This document shows positions 8,402-17,468 of a stretch of DNA of 64,000 nucleotides, piece after piece. The translations under genes and the position numbers were made by a program. The stretch comes from Indolivaga capnocytophagoides DSM 22835. Its GTDB lineage: Bacteria; Bacteroidota; Bacteroidia; Bacteroidales; Dysgonomonadaceae. The stretch covers positions 62,001 through 126,000 of the forward strand of contig NZ_AUFL01000004.1 in the NCBI RefSeq assembly GCF_000426485.1, written 5' to 3'. A model generated the notes under the pieces. The model saw only the letters and a list, made by a program, of their open reading frames with translations. It had not been told where the DNA came from and ran no database searches. The first letter of the stretch is position 1; each line of letters begins with the position of its first letter.

Positions 8402-9565
8402 ATGAAGGTATTGTACGATCATCAGATTTTTGAACATCAGCGTATTGGTGGTGTATCCCGTTATTTTGCGGAGATCATAAGGAATATGCCCGATGATATT
8501 GATGTGGAGGTATCGGTGCAATACTCGTTCAACGAATATCTCAAAGGGCTTGATATTCCTTTTACATGGAAAGATCAGCTTGTATCTTATTATTCGTTTC
8601 TGCCTAATTTCAATTTTAAAGGAAAGAGACAGTTATACACTTATTTACAGAAAAACAATCCGGAGAAATATCCCGATTATTTCAAGGTTAATAAGCAAAA
8701 ATCAATAGATAGCATCCAAAAAGGAGACTATGATATATTTCATCCCACTTTTTTTGAAGACTATTATTTAGATTGTCTGAATGGTAAGCCTTATGTGCTT
8801 ACTGTTCATGATATGATTATCGAACTGTACCCCGAATTTATCAACAGCCCGTTATTTATCCAGCGAAAAAAGAAACTGGTGGATAACGCAGCTCATATAA
8901 TCGCCGTATCGGAGAATACAAAGCTGGATATTATTCAGGTTTTCGGAACAGCCGAAGATAAAATCTCGGTAGTATATCATGCTTCGAGTTTATCAGACGA
9001 AGGAAAAATACCTTCGGGGCTGCCTTTTAAATATTTGCTATATGTTGGAGATAGGCGCATGGGATATAAAAATTTCAATTTTTTTGTATCTTCAATAAAG
9101 CCTTTGTTATCTGAATATAATGATTTGCATATTGTTTGTACCGGAGATAAATTTACGGATGACGAGTTAATATTCTTCCGACAATTGGGGCTTGAAGACT
9201 GTATGCATATTATATTTGCCCGTGATAACGAAATGTACCGATTGTATCAGTCTGCTCAGATGTTTATCTATCCTTCTTATTATGAGGGATTCGGGATTCC
9301 TGTTTTAGAAGCTTTTCAGGCAGGTTGTCCTTTAGTATTGGCTAATGCAAGTTGTTTTCCTGAAGTGGCGCAGGATGCAGGACTATACTTCAATCCGAAA
9401 TCTCCGGTTGAATTAAGAAGTGCAGTTCGTGAAATTCTCGATAATAAAGAAGTCGGAGATACGCTGATTGCAAAAGGCAGAAAAAGATTATCTGATTTTT
9501 CGTGGCAAAAAAGTGCTGTACAGACATCCGAAATTTACCGTAAGGTTTTGAATGAAAGGTCATGA
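8402..9565 (+). CDS. Family 4 glycosyltransferase (GT-B fold)
   Basis: A 387-residue GT4 enzyme. IGGVSRYFAEII near the N-terminus is the acceptor loop, LTVHDMIIELYP is typical of mannosyltransferase-like members, and EGFGIPVLEAFQAGCPLV is the donor-binding E-x7-E motif. It begins 11 bases after the methyltransferase, and its last four bases overlap the ATG of the next GT2 gene (ATGA), which points to translational coupling. The nucleotide sugar used cannot be read from the sequence. Confidence 0.9.
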   Translation: MKVLYDHQIFEHQRIGGVSRYFAEIIRNMPDDIDVEVSVQYSFNEYLKGLDIPFTWKDQLVSYYSFLPNFNFKGKRQLYTYLQKNNPEKYPDYFKVNKQKSIDSIQKGDYDIFHPTFFEDYYLDCLNGKPYVLTVHDMIIELYPEFINSPLFIQRKKKLVDNAAHIIAVSENTKLDIIQVFGTAEDKISVVYHASSLSDEGKIPSGLPFKYLLYVGDRRMGYKNFNFFVSSIKPLLSEYNDLHIVCTGDKFTDDELIFFRQLGLEDCMHIIFARDNEMYRLYQSAQMFIYPSYYEGFGIPVLEAFQAGCPLVLANASCFPEVAQDAGLYFNPKSPVELRSAVREILDNKEVGDTLIAKGRKRLSDFSWQKSAVQTSEIYRKVLNERS

Positions 9566-10371
9566 CGAAAGTATCTGTAATTACAATTTCATATAATAAT
9601 GCCGAAGGGTTGCGACGCACTATCGAGAGTGTTGTTGCTCAGAATTATTCCGATTATGAATATATCATTATAGACGGTGGTTCCACCGATAACAGCCTTC
9701 AGATTATAGAATCGTATGCCAGTCATATTTCTTATTGGGTGAGCGAACCGGATAAAGGAGTATATAATGCTATGAACAAAGGAATTGCTCAGGCAAAAGG
9801 CGAATACCTGCATTTCCTGAATTCGGGAGATTGTTATACTTCGGATCATGTGTTGAGCACGGTATTTTCGAAAGAATACAATGTTCCGTTATTAAGAGGT
9901 GTTCAGATTTGTGATTACGGGGATAGAACCGAACGCTGGGAGAATCTCGGCAACAGGGATGTAACTCTTTATGATATGTTTGTGAATACCCTTTTGCATC
10001 AGGCGACCTTTATCCGGCTGGATATGTTTGATAAATATGGCGGTTATGATGAGAATCTGAAAATAGTTTCGGACTGGAAATTCTTTTTTAAAGCCATTTT
10101 AGGCGGAGAGAAGACAGTTTTTCTTAATACAGATATTGTTCTCTTTGAGATGGATGGTATAAGCACTAATCGATCTTATGGAGAAAAACATCTCGAAGAG
10201 CGCAAAAAAGTAATATCCGAGCTTATGCCGCCTAATCTCTTAACCGATTATGAACGTCTGAGGACTTTAGAGAGCGATGCTTATATAATAGATACAATAA
10301 AGAAGCACAGTTTGATGTGCTTTGTGTTCAGAGCATTAAGCAAGGTGTATAAACTTCTGAAAATAAAATAA
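9562..10371 (+). CDS. Family 2 glycosyltransferase, paralog group 1
   Basis: A 269-residue GT2 enzyme closely related to the first domain of the gene at 1023 and to the gene at 12166. All share the NAEGL or similar N-terminus, IDGGSTDNS, the SEPDKGVYNAMNKGI block, the LNSGD acidic motif, HQATFIR and SDWKFFFKAI. It overlaps the upstream gene by four bases and the next ATG by one base. Members of this group resemble colanic-acid and PGL/WcaA-type transferases. The repeated presence of the subfamily suggests duplication followed by change in sugar specificity. Confidence 0.9.
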   Translation: MTKVSVITISYNNAEGLRRTIESVVAQNYSDYEYIIIDGGSTDNSLQIIESYASHISYWVSEPDKGVYNAMNKGIAQAKGEYLHFLNSGDCYTSDHVLSTVFSKEYNVPLLRGVQICDYGDRTERWENLGNRDVTLYDMFVNTLLHQATFIRLDMFDKYGGYDENLKIVSDWKFFFKAILGGEKTVFLNTDIVLFEMDGISTNRSYGEKHLEERKKVISELMPPNLLTDYERLRTLESDAYIIDTIKKHSLMCFVFRALSKVYKLLKIK

Positions 10372-11276
10372 TGACAAATAGCGAAATAAGGGTTGGTTAT
10401 TTGATTTCATACGATTATGATTATATCAAAAACTCTCTGCCTCTGGTTTACGACGAGGTAGACTATATTGCTATCGCTGTAGATATAAACCGCAAAACGT
10501 GGGTCGGAAAGTCTTTTGAGATTCCCGATACGTTTTTTCAGTGGTTGAAAGATTTTGATAAGGACAACAAAATACATTTATATGAAGATGATTTCTGCGA
10601 TTTGAATTTGACCCCCATGCAATGCGAGACCCGCGAACGCAATATGCTTAGTCGGTTTATGGGAGAAGGCGGATGGCATGTCCAGATTGATACGGATGAA
10701 TATTTTATCGATTTCAAGGGATTCAAAAACTATGTATCCCGATATATGGACTATGATATTGAGCAGGTTTTATTAGTTCCTTTCTACACTATATTCAAAG
10801 AGGATAATACGGGCTTTTTTGTGGTGAAAGATGCCGAAGAATATGTTCCGGTAGCATTTAATAATCCGAAGTTTATCAGAGCCAGATATACCGAATGTAA
10901 AAGAACGCATGTTGTGCCAAGTCCTATATTGCATCAGAGTTGGGCGAAAGATGAAGTTCAGATTCGTAAAAAAATAGAAAATTGGGGGCATAAAAATGAC
11001 TTTGATACCGAAAAGTATTTCCAACTTTGGAAGTTTGTGGATTCATATACTTATAAACGGTTGAAGAATCTGCATCCGTTAGCCGAAAATGCGTGGAAAG
11101 AATTGGAATATATTCCGACAACAAATATTGTGGAACTTATCGAAATACTGAAAAAGCAAGATCTGGAAAAGAGGGCAGAAACAGCTGTCTCGCAAAAGAT
11201 AAAAGGCTCCGACTTTTTCCCGCCGATCTACTATCGGATAAAACGTGTATTGAAACGAAAGTTGAATAGAAGATGA
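10371..11276 (+). CDS. GT2-like glycosyltransferase of unclear subfamily
   Basis: A 301-residue protein with a divergent glycosyltransferase A-type fold. It lacks the usual N-terminal signature but has DTDEYFIDF near residue 105, an acidic metal-binding motif like that of the Glyco_tranf_2_4 and GT92-type proteins. PILHQSWAKDEVQIRKKIENWGH follows, with conserved His and Trp residues typical of that group. The C-terminus is strongly basic (RIKRVLKRKLNRR), consistent with membrane association. Its ATG overlaps the previous stop by one base and its stop overlaps the next start by four. Role in the glycan pathway is inferred from context. Confidence 0.7.
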   Translation: MTNSEIRVGYLISYDYDYIKNSLPLVYDEVDYIAIAVDINRKTWVGKSFEIPDTFFQWLKDFDKDNKIHLYEDDFCDLNLTPMQCETRERNMLSRFMGEGGWHVQIDTDEYFIDFKGFKNYVSRYMDYDIEQVLLVPFYTIFKEDNTGFFVVKDAEEYVPVAFNNPKFIRARYTECKRTHVVPSPILHQSWAKDEVQIRKKIENWGHKNDFDTEKYFQLWKFVDSYTYKRLKNLHPLAENAWKELEYIPTTNIVELIEILKKQDLEKRAETAVSQKIKGSDFFPPIYYRIKRVLKRKLNRR

Positions 11277-12154
11277 CAGATTATCCTAAAATATCTATTA
11301 TTACACCTAATTATAATCAGGCGAAGTATCTCGAAGAAACAATTCTTTCAGTTTTGAATCAAGGGTATCCCAATCTTGAATATATTATTATTGATGGAGG
11401 AAGTACTGATAATTCGGTCGAAATAATAAAGAAATACTCTGATCGGTTGGCTTATTGGGAAAGTGTTCCTGATAAAGGAATGTATGACGCTATACAAAAA
11501 GGATTTGCCAGATCTACAGGTGAGATTATGGCATGGATCAATTCGGATGATATGTATCAGTCTAGATCATTTTTTACAGTAGCCGAGATATTTCAAAAAT
11601 TTAATAAGGTCAATTGGCTTTTAGGTTTTCCGTCTGTTTATGATGCTCAAAGTCGTATTGTTGAATGTCCTCATACTTTGAGGCAATGGTCTAAATATGA
11701 TGTTTATATAGGCCAATACCGCTGGATACAGCAGGAATCTGTATTCTGGAGAAGATCATTGTGGGATAAAGCTGGTTCGAAAATAGATGCTTCGCTGAAA
11801 TATGCCGGAGATTTTGAATTGTGGAACCGCTTTTTTCATATTGATCACTTGTACGTGACAACTGCTATTTTAAGTGGTTTCAGAATGAGGGACGATATGC
11901 AGCTTTCTATGTCTCAGAAAGATGCTTACGATGACGAAATAAAGTCTGTTTTATCACAAAATATCTATACTGAAGAAGAACAATCAATATTAAAGAAATA
12001 CAGTAAATACCGTTCTTTTTCTACTTTTCTGTCACGTTTCAAAATATTCAATAGTAAGTTGTTCCTGGATAAATTTAAGTTGGAAAATTTCGATTATCCT
12101 CCTGTTATCTATTTTGATCGGAAGATACAGGAATTTACAATTAATGCTAAATAA
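11273..12154 (+). CDS. Family 2 glycosyltransferase
   Basis: A 293-residue GT2 enzyme: ISIITPNYNQAKYLEETI, IDGGSTDNS, PDKGMYDAIQKGFARSTGEI, then AWINSDD as the acidic motif, and YAGDFELWNRFF as the acceptor-side segment. The QQESVFWRRSLWDKAG block is shared with many O-antigen transferases that act on rhamnose or fucose acceptors, but I would not assign the linkage. It starts inside the final codons of the upstream gene and is followed after 11 bases by another GT2 gene. Confidence 0.9.
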   Translation: MTDYPKISIITPNYNQAKYLEETILSVLNQGYPNLEYIIIDGGSTDNSVEIIKKYSDRLAYWESVPDKGMYDAIQKGFARSTGEIMAWINSDDMYQSRSFFTVAEIFQKFNKVNWLLGFPSVYDAQSRIVECPHTLRQWSKYDVYIGQYRWIQQESVFWRRSLWDKAGSKIDASLKYAGDFELWNRFFHIDHLYVTTAILSGFRMRDDMQLSMSQKDAYDDEIKSVLSQNIYTEEEQSILKKYSKYRSFSTFLSRFKIFNSKLFLDKFKLENFDYPPVIYFDRKIQEFTINAK

Positions 12155-12165
12155 GTAAGTCTGAT

Positions 12166-12984
12166 ATGAAGCTCTCGATAATTACAATAAACAGAAATGA
12201 TGCAGTTGGATTGGATAAAACAATCCGAAGTGTAGTTTCTCAGTCTTTCAATGATTACGAGTATATTGTAATTGATGGGGCATCGACTGATTCCAGTTTA
12301 GATATTATAAAGAAATACGAAGATCAGATTTACTATTGGGTGAGTGAATCCGATTCGGGTATTTACAATGCCATGAATAAAGGAATTCGTAAAGCAACGG
12401 GTGATTATCTTTATTTTCTCAATTCGGGAGACACATTGGTTGCTGAGGATGTTTTATCTAAAGTTTTTGAAAACGAATTGACCGAAAACTTTGTTTGTGG
12501 TAATATAATCTGGGATAAACGTGGCGATTTAATTGAAGATAAATGCTACAAAAACAGAGACTGGACTTTCTCACTTTATGATTTGTATGCCGGTTTTTTA
12601 TCTCATCAGGCTTTTTTTATTCATAAAAATATGTTTGAAAAGTACGGATTGTACGATGAGCGTTTACGTATAATGTCCGATTGGAAACTCTTCTTTATAG
12701 CAATAGGAATTTATAGAGAAAGAGTCCAATATGTGGATGTTACCTTATCCGTCTACAATACAGATGGATTGAGCAGTACAATTGGAGGAAAAGCTATTCT
12801 CGAGGAAAAAAGGCTTGTTGCCGGAGAAGAACTTTCGCCTCAGGTTTATAATGAAATCGACAGGCTCTACTATTTAAGCCGACATGGCTTTTGGGTAGAT
12901 TTTGTTCATTCGAAAAAGTGGATTCATTTTATGTCAAGAGCTTTTTTAAAGTTATGTACTTCTTTGCGTTTATCTAAATTGTAA
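12166..12984 (+). CDS. Family 2 glycosyltransferase, paralog group 1
   Basis: A 272-residue GT2 enzyme and the last gene of the glycan cluster. LSIITINRNDAVGLDKTI, IDGASTDSS, SESDSGIYNAMNKGI, LNSGD and SDWKLFFIAI match the first domain of the gene at 1023 and the gene at 9562 block by block. The three appear to be paralogs within one cluster. A promoter for aroK begins about 30 bases after its stop, so the cluster probably ends here. Confidence 0.9.
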   Translation: MKLSIITINRNDAVGLDKTIRSVVSQSFNDYEYIVIDGASTDSSLDIIKKYEDQIYYWVSESDSGIYNAMNKGIRKATGDYLYFLNSGDTLVAEDVLSKVFENELTENFVCGNIIWDKRGDLIEDKCYKNRDWTFSLYDLYAGFLSHQAFFIHKNMFEKYGLYDERLRIMSDWKLFFIAIGIYRERVQYVDVTLSVYNTDGLSSTIGGKAILEEKRLVAGEELSPQVYNEIDRLYYLSRHGFWVDFVHSKKWIHFMSRAFLKLCTSLRLSKL

Positions 12985-13038
12985 AGAGACATAGATGAAA
13001 TTATTATTAAATAGACTGTGTGAAGCCTATATTTTAGT

Positions 13039-13046
13039 TATTTTTG
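13039..13046 (+). promoter_or_regulatory. Bacteroidetes-type -7 box for aroK
   Basis: TATTTTTG matches the TAnnTTTG consensus and lies 14 bases before the aroK ATG. No clear -33 TTG stands at the ideal distance. It separates the glycan operon from the housekeeping genes. Confidence 0.5.
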
Positions 13047-13059
13047 CAAAAAAGGCTTT

Positions 13060-13587
13060 ATGAAACGTATTTTTCTGATAGGTTACATGGGAGTTGGCAA
13101 GACTACTGCCGGACGGGAATTGGCTAGGGTGATGAATCTTGAATTTATAGATCTTGATCACTTTATTCAAACCCGTTATAATAAGACAATTGCACAATTG
13201 TTTGAAGAGGGTGGCGAAGAAAAATTCAGAGAGATAGAGAATAAAGTCTTGAAAGAAGTCGCCGAGTTTGAAGATGTGGTAATATCGACAGGAGGGGGAG
13301 CTCCTTGTTTTTTTGATAATATAGAAGTAATGAATGCTGCAGGAACGACTGTATACCTTAAAGCAACACCCGAGTTGTTAGCTGCGCGATTAAATACATG
13401 TAAAGAAAAACGTCCTCTGATAAAGGATAAAAGCGAAGACGAATTATTGGCTTTTGTAGCCGCTAATCTAGAAAAAAGAGAGCCTTTTTATGGACGGGCT
13501 AATCTTATTTTCGAGACCGAAGAATTAGTAAACCGGGAAGATGTAGGGGCGTATGTACTTAAGCTGATGACTAGGATAAACGAATAA
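13060..13587 (+). CDS. aroK: Shikimate kinase
   Basis: A 175-residue cytoplasmic kinase that phosphorylates shikimate at the 3-hydroxyl in the chorismate pathway. GYMGVGKTTAGRELA (8-22) is the P-loop, DLDHFI near residue 34 carries the shikimate-binding Asp, FREIE and STGGGAPC are the substrate-binding arginine and glycine-rich segments, and KRPLI is the lid region. Length is normal. Its own promoter lies directly upstream, and the secreted protease gene follows after 19 bases. Confidence 0.95.
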   Translation: MKRIFLIGYMGVGKTTAGRELARVMNLEFIDLDHFIQTRYNKTIAQLFEEGGEEKFREIENKVLKEVAEFEDVVISTGGGAPCFFDNIEVMNAAGTTVYLKATPELLAARLNTCKEKRPLIKDKSEDELLAFVAANLEKREPFYGRANLIFETEELVNREDVGAYVLKLMTRINE

Positions 13588-13606
13588 TATAACGAGGGAT
13601 ATTTAA

Positions 13607-15343
13607 ATGAAACAATACTTAAAATATATATTCTTGATGGTAATTTTTGCTCCATCGATGTTCTTAAAGGCACAAATCAGCGAGGGAGGTGTACCGCCTA
13701 GTTTTCAAGTCATGAATAAGTTAAGATCTTCTCAGATTGTCCCTATACATACAGTTCCTGTTAATATAGATGTTAAGAGATTAATATGGGAAGATAGTAT
13801 TGCCGAAAGAAATCATAGTACCATACGTGTTGCAGAAGTATTCCCTGTTACTTTAAATATTGATAGTACCGGTATCTGGACATCTCTATCGGATACTCAA
13901 AAAATCTGGCAGCAAACAGTGACAGCCTCTGGAGCTGAGGGGCTAATTGTCAGTTATAAAGATTTTTATATCCCCGAAGGTGGAAGACTATTTATCTATA
14001 ATGGAGATAAGTCTCAGGTGTTGGGTGCATATACACATGCAACAAATAAAGAAGGGGGTAAGTTTGCAACCGAAATTATACATGGAGATAGTTTTACTCT
14101 GGAATATGTTACATCTGAAAAATCACAAGAGAAACCCCGCATCGAATTACTTGATGTCGGATATGTTTATGATATCAGTTCTTTGTTGAGGTCTTCTACG
14201 GATATTAATATAAATTACGGTGTTAAAAGTAATGCTTGTATTCCCAATATAAATTGTTATCCTGAGAATAATAAATGGAAAGATAATAAAAGAGGAGTTG
14301 TATTACAGCTGGTAAAAAAAGAGACGGACAGAGGACCTGCCTGGTATGCTTGTACCGGAAGTTTAGTCAATAATACAAAAGAGGCCGGTGAACCTTATAT
14401 ACTTACAGCTGCTCACTGTCTGATCGGCGATAGCCCATCATCTATGCAAGGCAGTTACGATGCCAGTGTATTTTATTTCAATTACGAAGAACCTAGTTGT
14501 TCAAACGGTGTGTCGCAGCCTTCGCTTTCCCAGACTATGGTGGGATCGACCATCAAAGCATTTATTCCATTAAAGGCGGGCAGTGATGCTGCATTACTTC
14601 TCCTGAATTCACGTATTCCGGATAGTTATCAGGTGTATTTTAATGGATGGGATTACCGGAATAAAGTTCCTACTGATGGAGCGGTAATTCACCACCCGAA
14701 CAGAGACGTGAAGAAAATAGCGAAATATGAGCCGGATGGAGCTAATCCAGCTGTGAATATTGCTACAATTACAGTGGAAGGTGTTACATGTGCTTCTTCA
14801 GCGCATTTTAAAGTTATTTATAATGGAGAAGGTGTTACTCAAAGCGGTTCATCGGGAGCACCCTTGTTCAATGAGGATGGCTTGATAGTCGGAACTCTTA
14901 CTGCAGGAGGCAGTTCTTGTGATGAGCCTAAAAAGGCAGACTATTATGGTCGTTTTTATATGCACTGGGACAAATATCAGTCAGATGAATCAAATCCTCC
15001 GCAAACCAGAAATCTGAAAACTTATCTGGATCCGGATGGAGTAAGTTCCGGGTATCTGGGCGGATTCGATCCGAATGGAACTTCCGGTAATCATGAAATT
15101 ATCAATGATCAGGTTGATTTTGTCCTTTTTCCGAATCCTGCTGATAAAGAAATAAATATAAATGCAAAATCATTGATCCGCTCAATACGTATATTCGATG
15201 TTGCAGGCAGGCTGTTATATTCACAAATGAATTACAATGCGTCTACTATAGCCGTAAATGTAAATGGATGGAGCAAGGGGGTATATAATGTTGTAGTACA
15301 AACATCCGAAGGTAAGATATCAGATAAATTTATAAAAAGATAA
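13607..15343 (+). CDS. Secreted trypsin-like serine protease with T9SS sorting domain
   Basis: A 578-residue exported protein. Residues 1-23 are a signal peptide ending in KAQ. A propeptide-like region runs to about 220, then a chymotrypsin-fold domain shows LTAAHC (His), GSDAALLLLN (Asp) and GSSGAPLF (Ser), giving a complete catalytic triad close to the lysyl endopeptidase (S1/Lys-C) group. The last 75 or so residues (FPNPADKEI, IFDVAGRLLY, GVYNVVV) form a type A T9SS C-terminal sorting domain. The protein should cross the outer membrane through the Por/Gld machinery and be released or anchored at the surface. radA starts 2 bases after its stop. Confidence 0.9.
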   Translation: MKQYLKYIFLMVIFAPSMFLKAQISEGGVPPSFQVMNKLRSSQIVPIHTVPVNIDVKRLIWEDSIAERNHSTIRVAEVFPVTLNIDSTGIWTSLSDTQKIWQQTVTASGAEGLIVSYKDFYIPEGGRLFIYNGDKSQVLGAYTHATNKEGGKFATEIIHGDSFTLEYVTSEKSQEKPRIELLDVGYVYDISSLLRSSTDININYGVKSNACIPNINCYPENNKWKDNKRGVVLQLVKKETDRGPAWYACTGSLVNNTKEAGEPYILTAAHCLIGDSPSSMQGSYDASVFYFNYEEPSCSNGVSQPSLSQTMVGSTIKAFIPLKAGSDAALLLLNSRIPDSYQVYFNGWDYRNKVPTDGAVIHHPNRDVKKIAKYEPDGANPAVNIATITVEGVTCASSAHFKVIYNGEGVTQSGSSGAPLFNEDGLIVGTLTAGGSSCDEPKKADYYGRFYMHWDKYQSDESNPPQTRNLKTYLDPDGVSSGYLGGFDPNGTSGNHEIINDQVDFVLFPNPADKEININAKSLIRSIRIFDVAGRLLYSQMNYNASTIAVNVNGWSKGVYNVVVQTSEGKISDKFIKR

Positions 15344-15345
15344 AA

Positions 15346-16710
15346 ATGGCAAAGACTAAGTCTGTATATGTATGTAGTAATTGTGGTAATGATTCTCCTA
15401 AATGGCTGGGTAAATGTCCTATTTGCGGAGAATGGAATACATATGTAGAGGAAGTTATTGCAAAAGATACGGACAAAAAGAGACCCGGAGTTTTTCTTGA
15501 TACACCAAAGGCCAGACCTATGCTGCTGAAGGATGTAGAAACAGGAGAAGATCCCCGGCTAGATCTTCAGGATGATGAACTGAACCGTGTATTGGGCGGC
15601 GGGCTTGTACCCGGATCTCTTATTCTTTTGGGTGGTGAGCCCGGTATCGGAAAATCTACATTAATTCTCCAGACTGTACTGTCGTTGTCATCATTAAAGA
15701 CCTTATATATATCAGGGGAAGAAAGTGCCCGTCAGTTAAAGTTAAGAGCTGACAGGATAAATCCGTCTTCACAGAACTGTTATATTGTTTGTGAAACTAA
15801 CCTCGAACAGATATTTGTTCATATACAAAATACTAAACCCGATTTTGTCGTGATAGACTCTATTCAGACGGTATTTACTGATGTTGTGGAATCTTCTCCC
15901 GGAAGTGTTTCTCAGGTAAGGGAATGTTCTGCGGCTATATTAAAATTTGCAAAGGAAACCGGTACTCCGGTTATTCTGATAGGGCATATCAATAAAGAGG
16001 GTAGTATTGCGGGTCCTAAAGTATTGGAGCACATCGTAGATACTGTTTTACAGTTCGAAGGAGATCAGCATTATATGTACAGGATACTCCGAAGTATTAA
16101 AAATCGTTTTGGAAGTACTGCCGAATTAGGTATTTATGAAATGCGTCAGAACGGATTACGTGAGGTAAGCAATCCATCGGAATTGTTGTTGACTCAGAAT
16201 CACGAAGGGTTAAGCGGTGTTTCTATTGCTGCTGCTATAGAAGGGGTGCGCCCGTTTTTGATTGAGACACAGGCTTTGGTCAGTACCGCTGCATACGGAA
16301 CACCTCAAAGATCGGCTACTGGCTTTGATATTCGCCGGATGAATATGTTATTGGCTGTATTGGAGAAACGTGCAGGCTTTAAGTTGGTCCAGAAAGATGT
16401 ATTCCTTAATATTGCCGGAGGTCTGAAAGTGAATGATCCGGCTATAGATATGGCTGTTATTAGTGCTGTGTTGTCTTCGAGTCTTGATATATCAATAGAA
16501 CGGAATGTCTGTATGGCAGGTGAAGTCGGATTATCGGGCGAAATTCGTCCTGTAAACAGAATTGAGCAGCGTATTCTTGAAGCCGAAAAATTAGGATTTA
16601 CTAAAATACTTATACCTCATAATAACCTTAAAGGTTTTACGACTAAGGTAAATATCGAGATTATATCGGTTCGTAAAGTCGAAGAGGCTTTCCGTCAATT
16701 ATTTGGATAA
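15346..16710 (+). CDS. radA: DNA repair protein RadA/Sms
   Basis: A 454-residue RecA-like ATPase that promotes branch migration during recombinational repair. Cys10, Cys13, Cys24 and Cys27 form the N-terminal zinc finger, GGEPGIGKST near 96-105 is Walker A, KNRFGS is the RadA-specific motif near residue 245, and the C-terminal domain is the Lon-protease-like S16 fold. Length is typical. It begins 2 bases after the protease stop. Its last 12 bases overlap the 3' end of the convergent pseudouridine synthase gene. Confidence 0.96.
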   Translation: MAKTKSVYVCSNCGNDSPKWLGKCPICGEWNTYVEEVIAKDTDKKRPGVFLDTPKARPMLLKDVETGEDPRLDLQDDELNRVLGGGLVPGSLILLGGEPGIGKSTLILQTVLSLSSLKTLYISGEESARQLKLRADRINPSSQNCYIVCETNLEQIFVHIQNTKPDFVVIDSIQTVFTDVVESSPGSVSQVRECSAAILKFAKETGTPVILIGHINKEGSIAGPKVLEHIVDTVLQFEGDQHYMYRILRSIKNRFGSTAELGIYEMRQNGLREVSNPSELLLTQNHEGLSGVSIAAAIEGVRPFLIETQALVSTAAYGTPQRSATGFDIRRMNMLLAVLEKRAGFKLVQKDVFLNIAGGLKVNDPAIDMAVISAVLSSSLDISIERNVCMAGEVGLSGEIRPVNRIEQRILEAEKLGFTKILIPHNNLKGFTTKVNIEIISVRKVEEAFRQLFG

Positions 16711-17379
16711 CTGTTTCTCAAAAGCTTTCCATAGATTATCTTCCGGAACAGGAGCTGTGACTTCTATCAGTTTTTCCGACACGGGATGCATAAAGCTGAT
16801 ACTTCTGGCGTGCAGGCTGATTCCTCCATCAGGATTCGAACGGTCTGCCCCGTATTTTAGATCTCCTTTTATAACACATCCTATTTTTGCAAGCTGACAT
16901 CTTATCTGATGATGACGACCTGTTTCTAAATCTACTTCCAGAAGATTGTATTTGTCGGATTTAGCAATTAGTTTGTAATGTAGAATTGCTTTCTTGGAGT
17001 TTGGTTTTTCTGTATCGTAAGCGTATGATTTGTTTTGCTTTTCATTTCTTACAAGATAATCCGCTAGAGTACCTATAGGTTCTTTCGGTGCATTTTTAGA
17101 AATAGCCCAATAGGTCTTTTTTATATCCTTTTCCTGAAACATCTTGTTTAAACGGGGAAGAGCTTTACTTGTTTTGGCAAATACAACAATACCACTCACT
17201 GGTCTGTCAAGACGATGAGTTACACCACAAAATACGTTTCCCGGTTTATTGTACTTTTCTTTTAACCATTCTTTGACTGTTTCAGATAAAGGTTTGTCTC
17301 CGGTTTTATCTCCTTGTACGATTTCGGATGTTGTCTTATTAACTATGATGATATGATTGTCTTCGTATAATACTGTCAT
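16699..17379 (-). CDS. RluA-family RNA pseudouridine synthase
   Basis: A 226-residue protein that isomerises uridine in rRNA or tRNA. HRLDRPVSGIVVFAKT near residue 57 contains the catalytic Asp in the RluA motif II, and LETGRHHQIRCQLA is motif III. It lacks an N-terminal S4 domain, which places it with the short RluA/TruC-like group; the target nucleotide cannot be predicted. The 3' end overlaps radA by 12 bases on the opposite strand. Confidence 0.9.
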   Translation of the reverse strand: MTVLYEDNHIIIVNKTTSEIVQGDKTGDKPLSETVKEWLKEKYNKPGNVFCGVTHRLDRPVSGIVVFAKTSKALPRLNKMFQEKDIKKTYWAISKNAPKEPIGTLADYLVRNEKQNKSYAYDTEKPNSKKAILHYKLIAKSDKYNLLEVDLETGRHHQIRCQLAKIGCVIKGDLKYGADRSNPDGGISLHARSISFMHPVSEKLIEVTAPVPEDNLWKAFEKQLSK

Positions 17380-17468
17380 TGCCTAAACTATAAATAAAAA
17401 ATAAAGACACAAAGATAAACTTTATGCCTTTATTTATTTGTATTTTATATAATAAATAGGTTTCCCTT

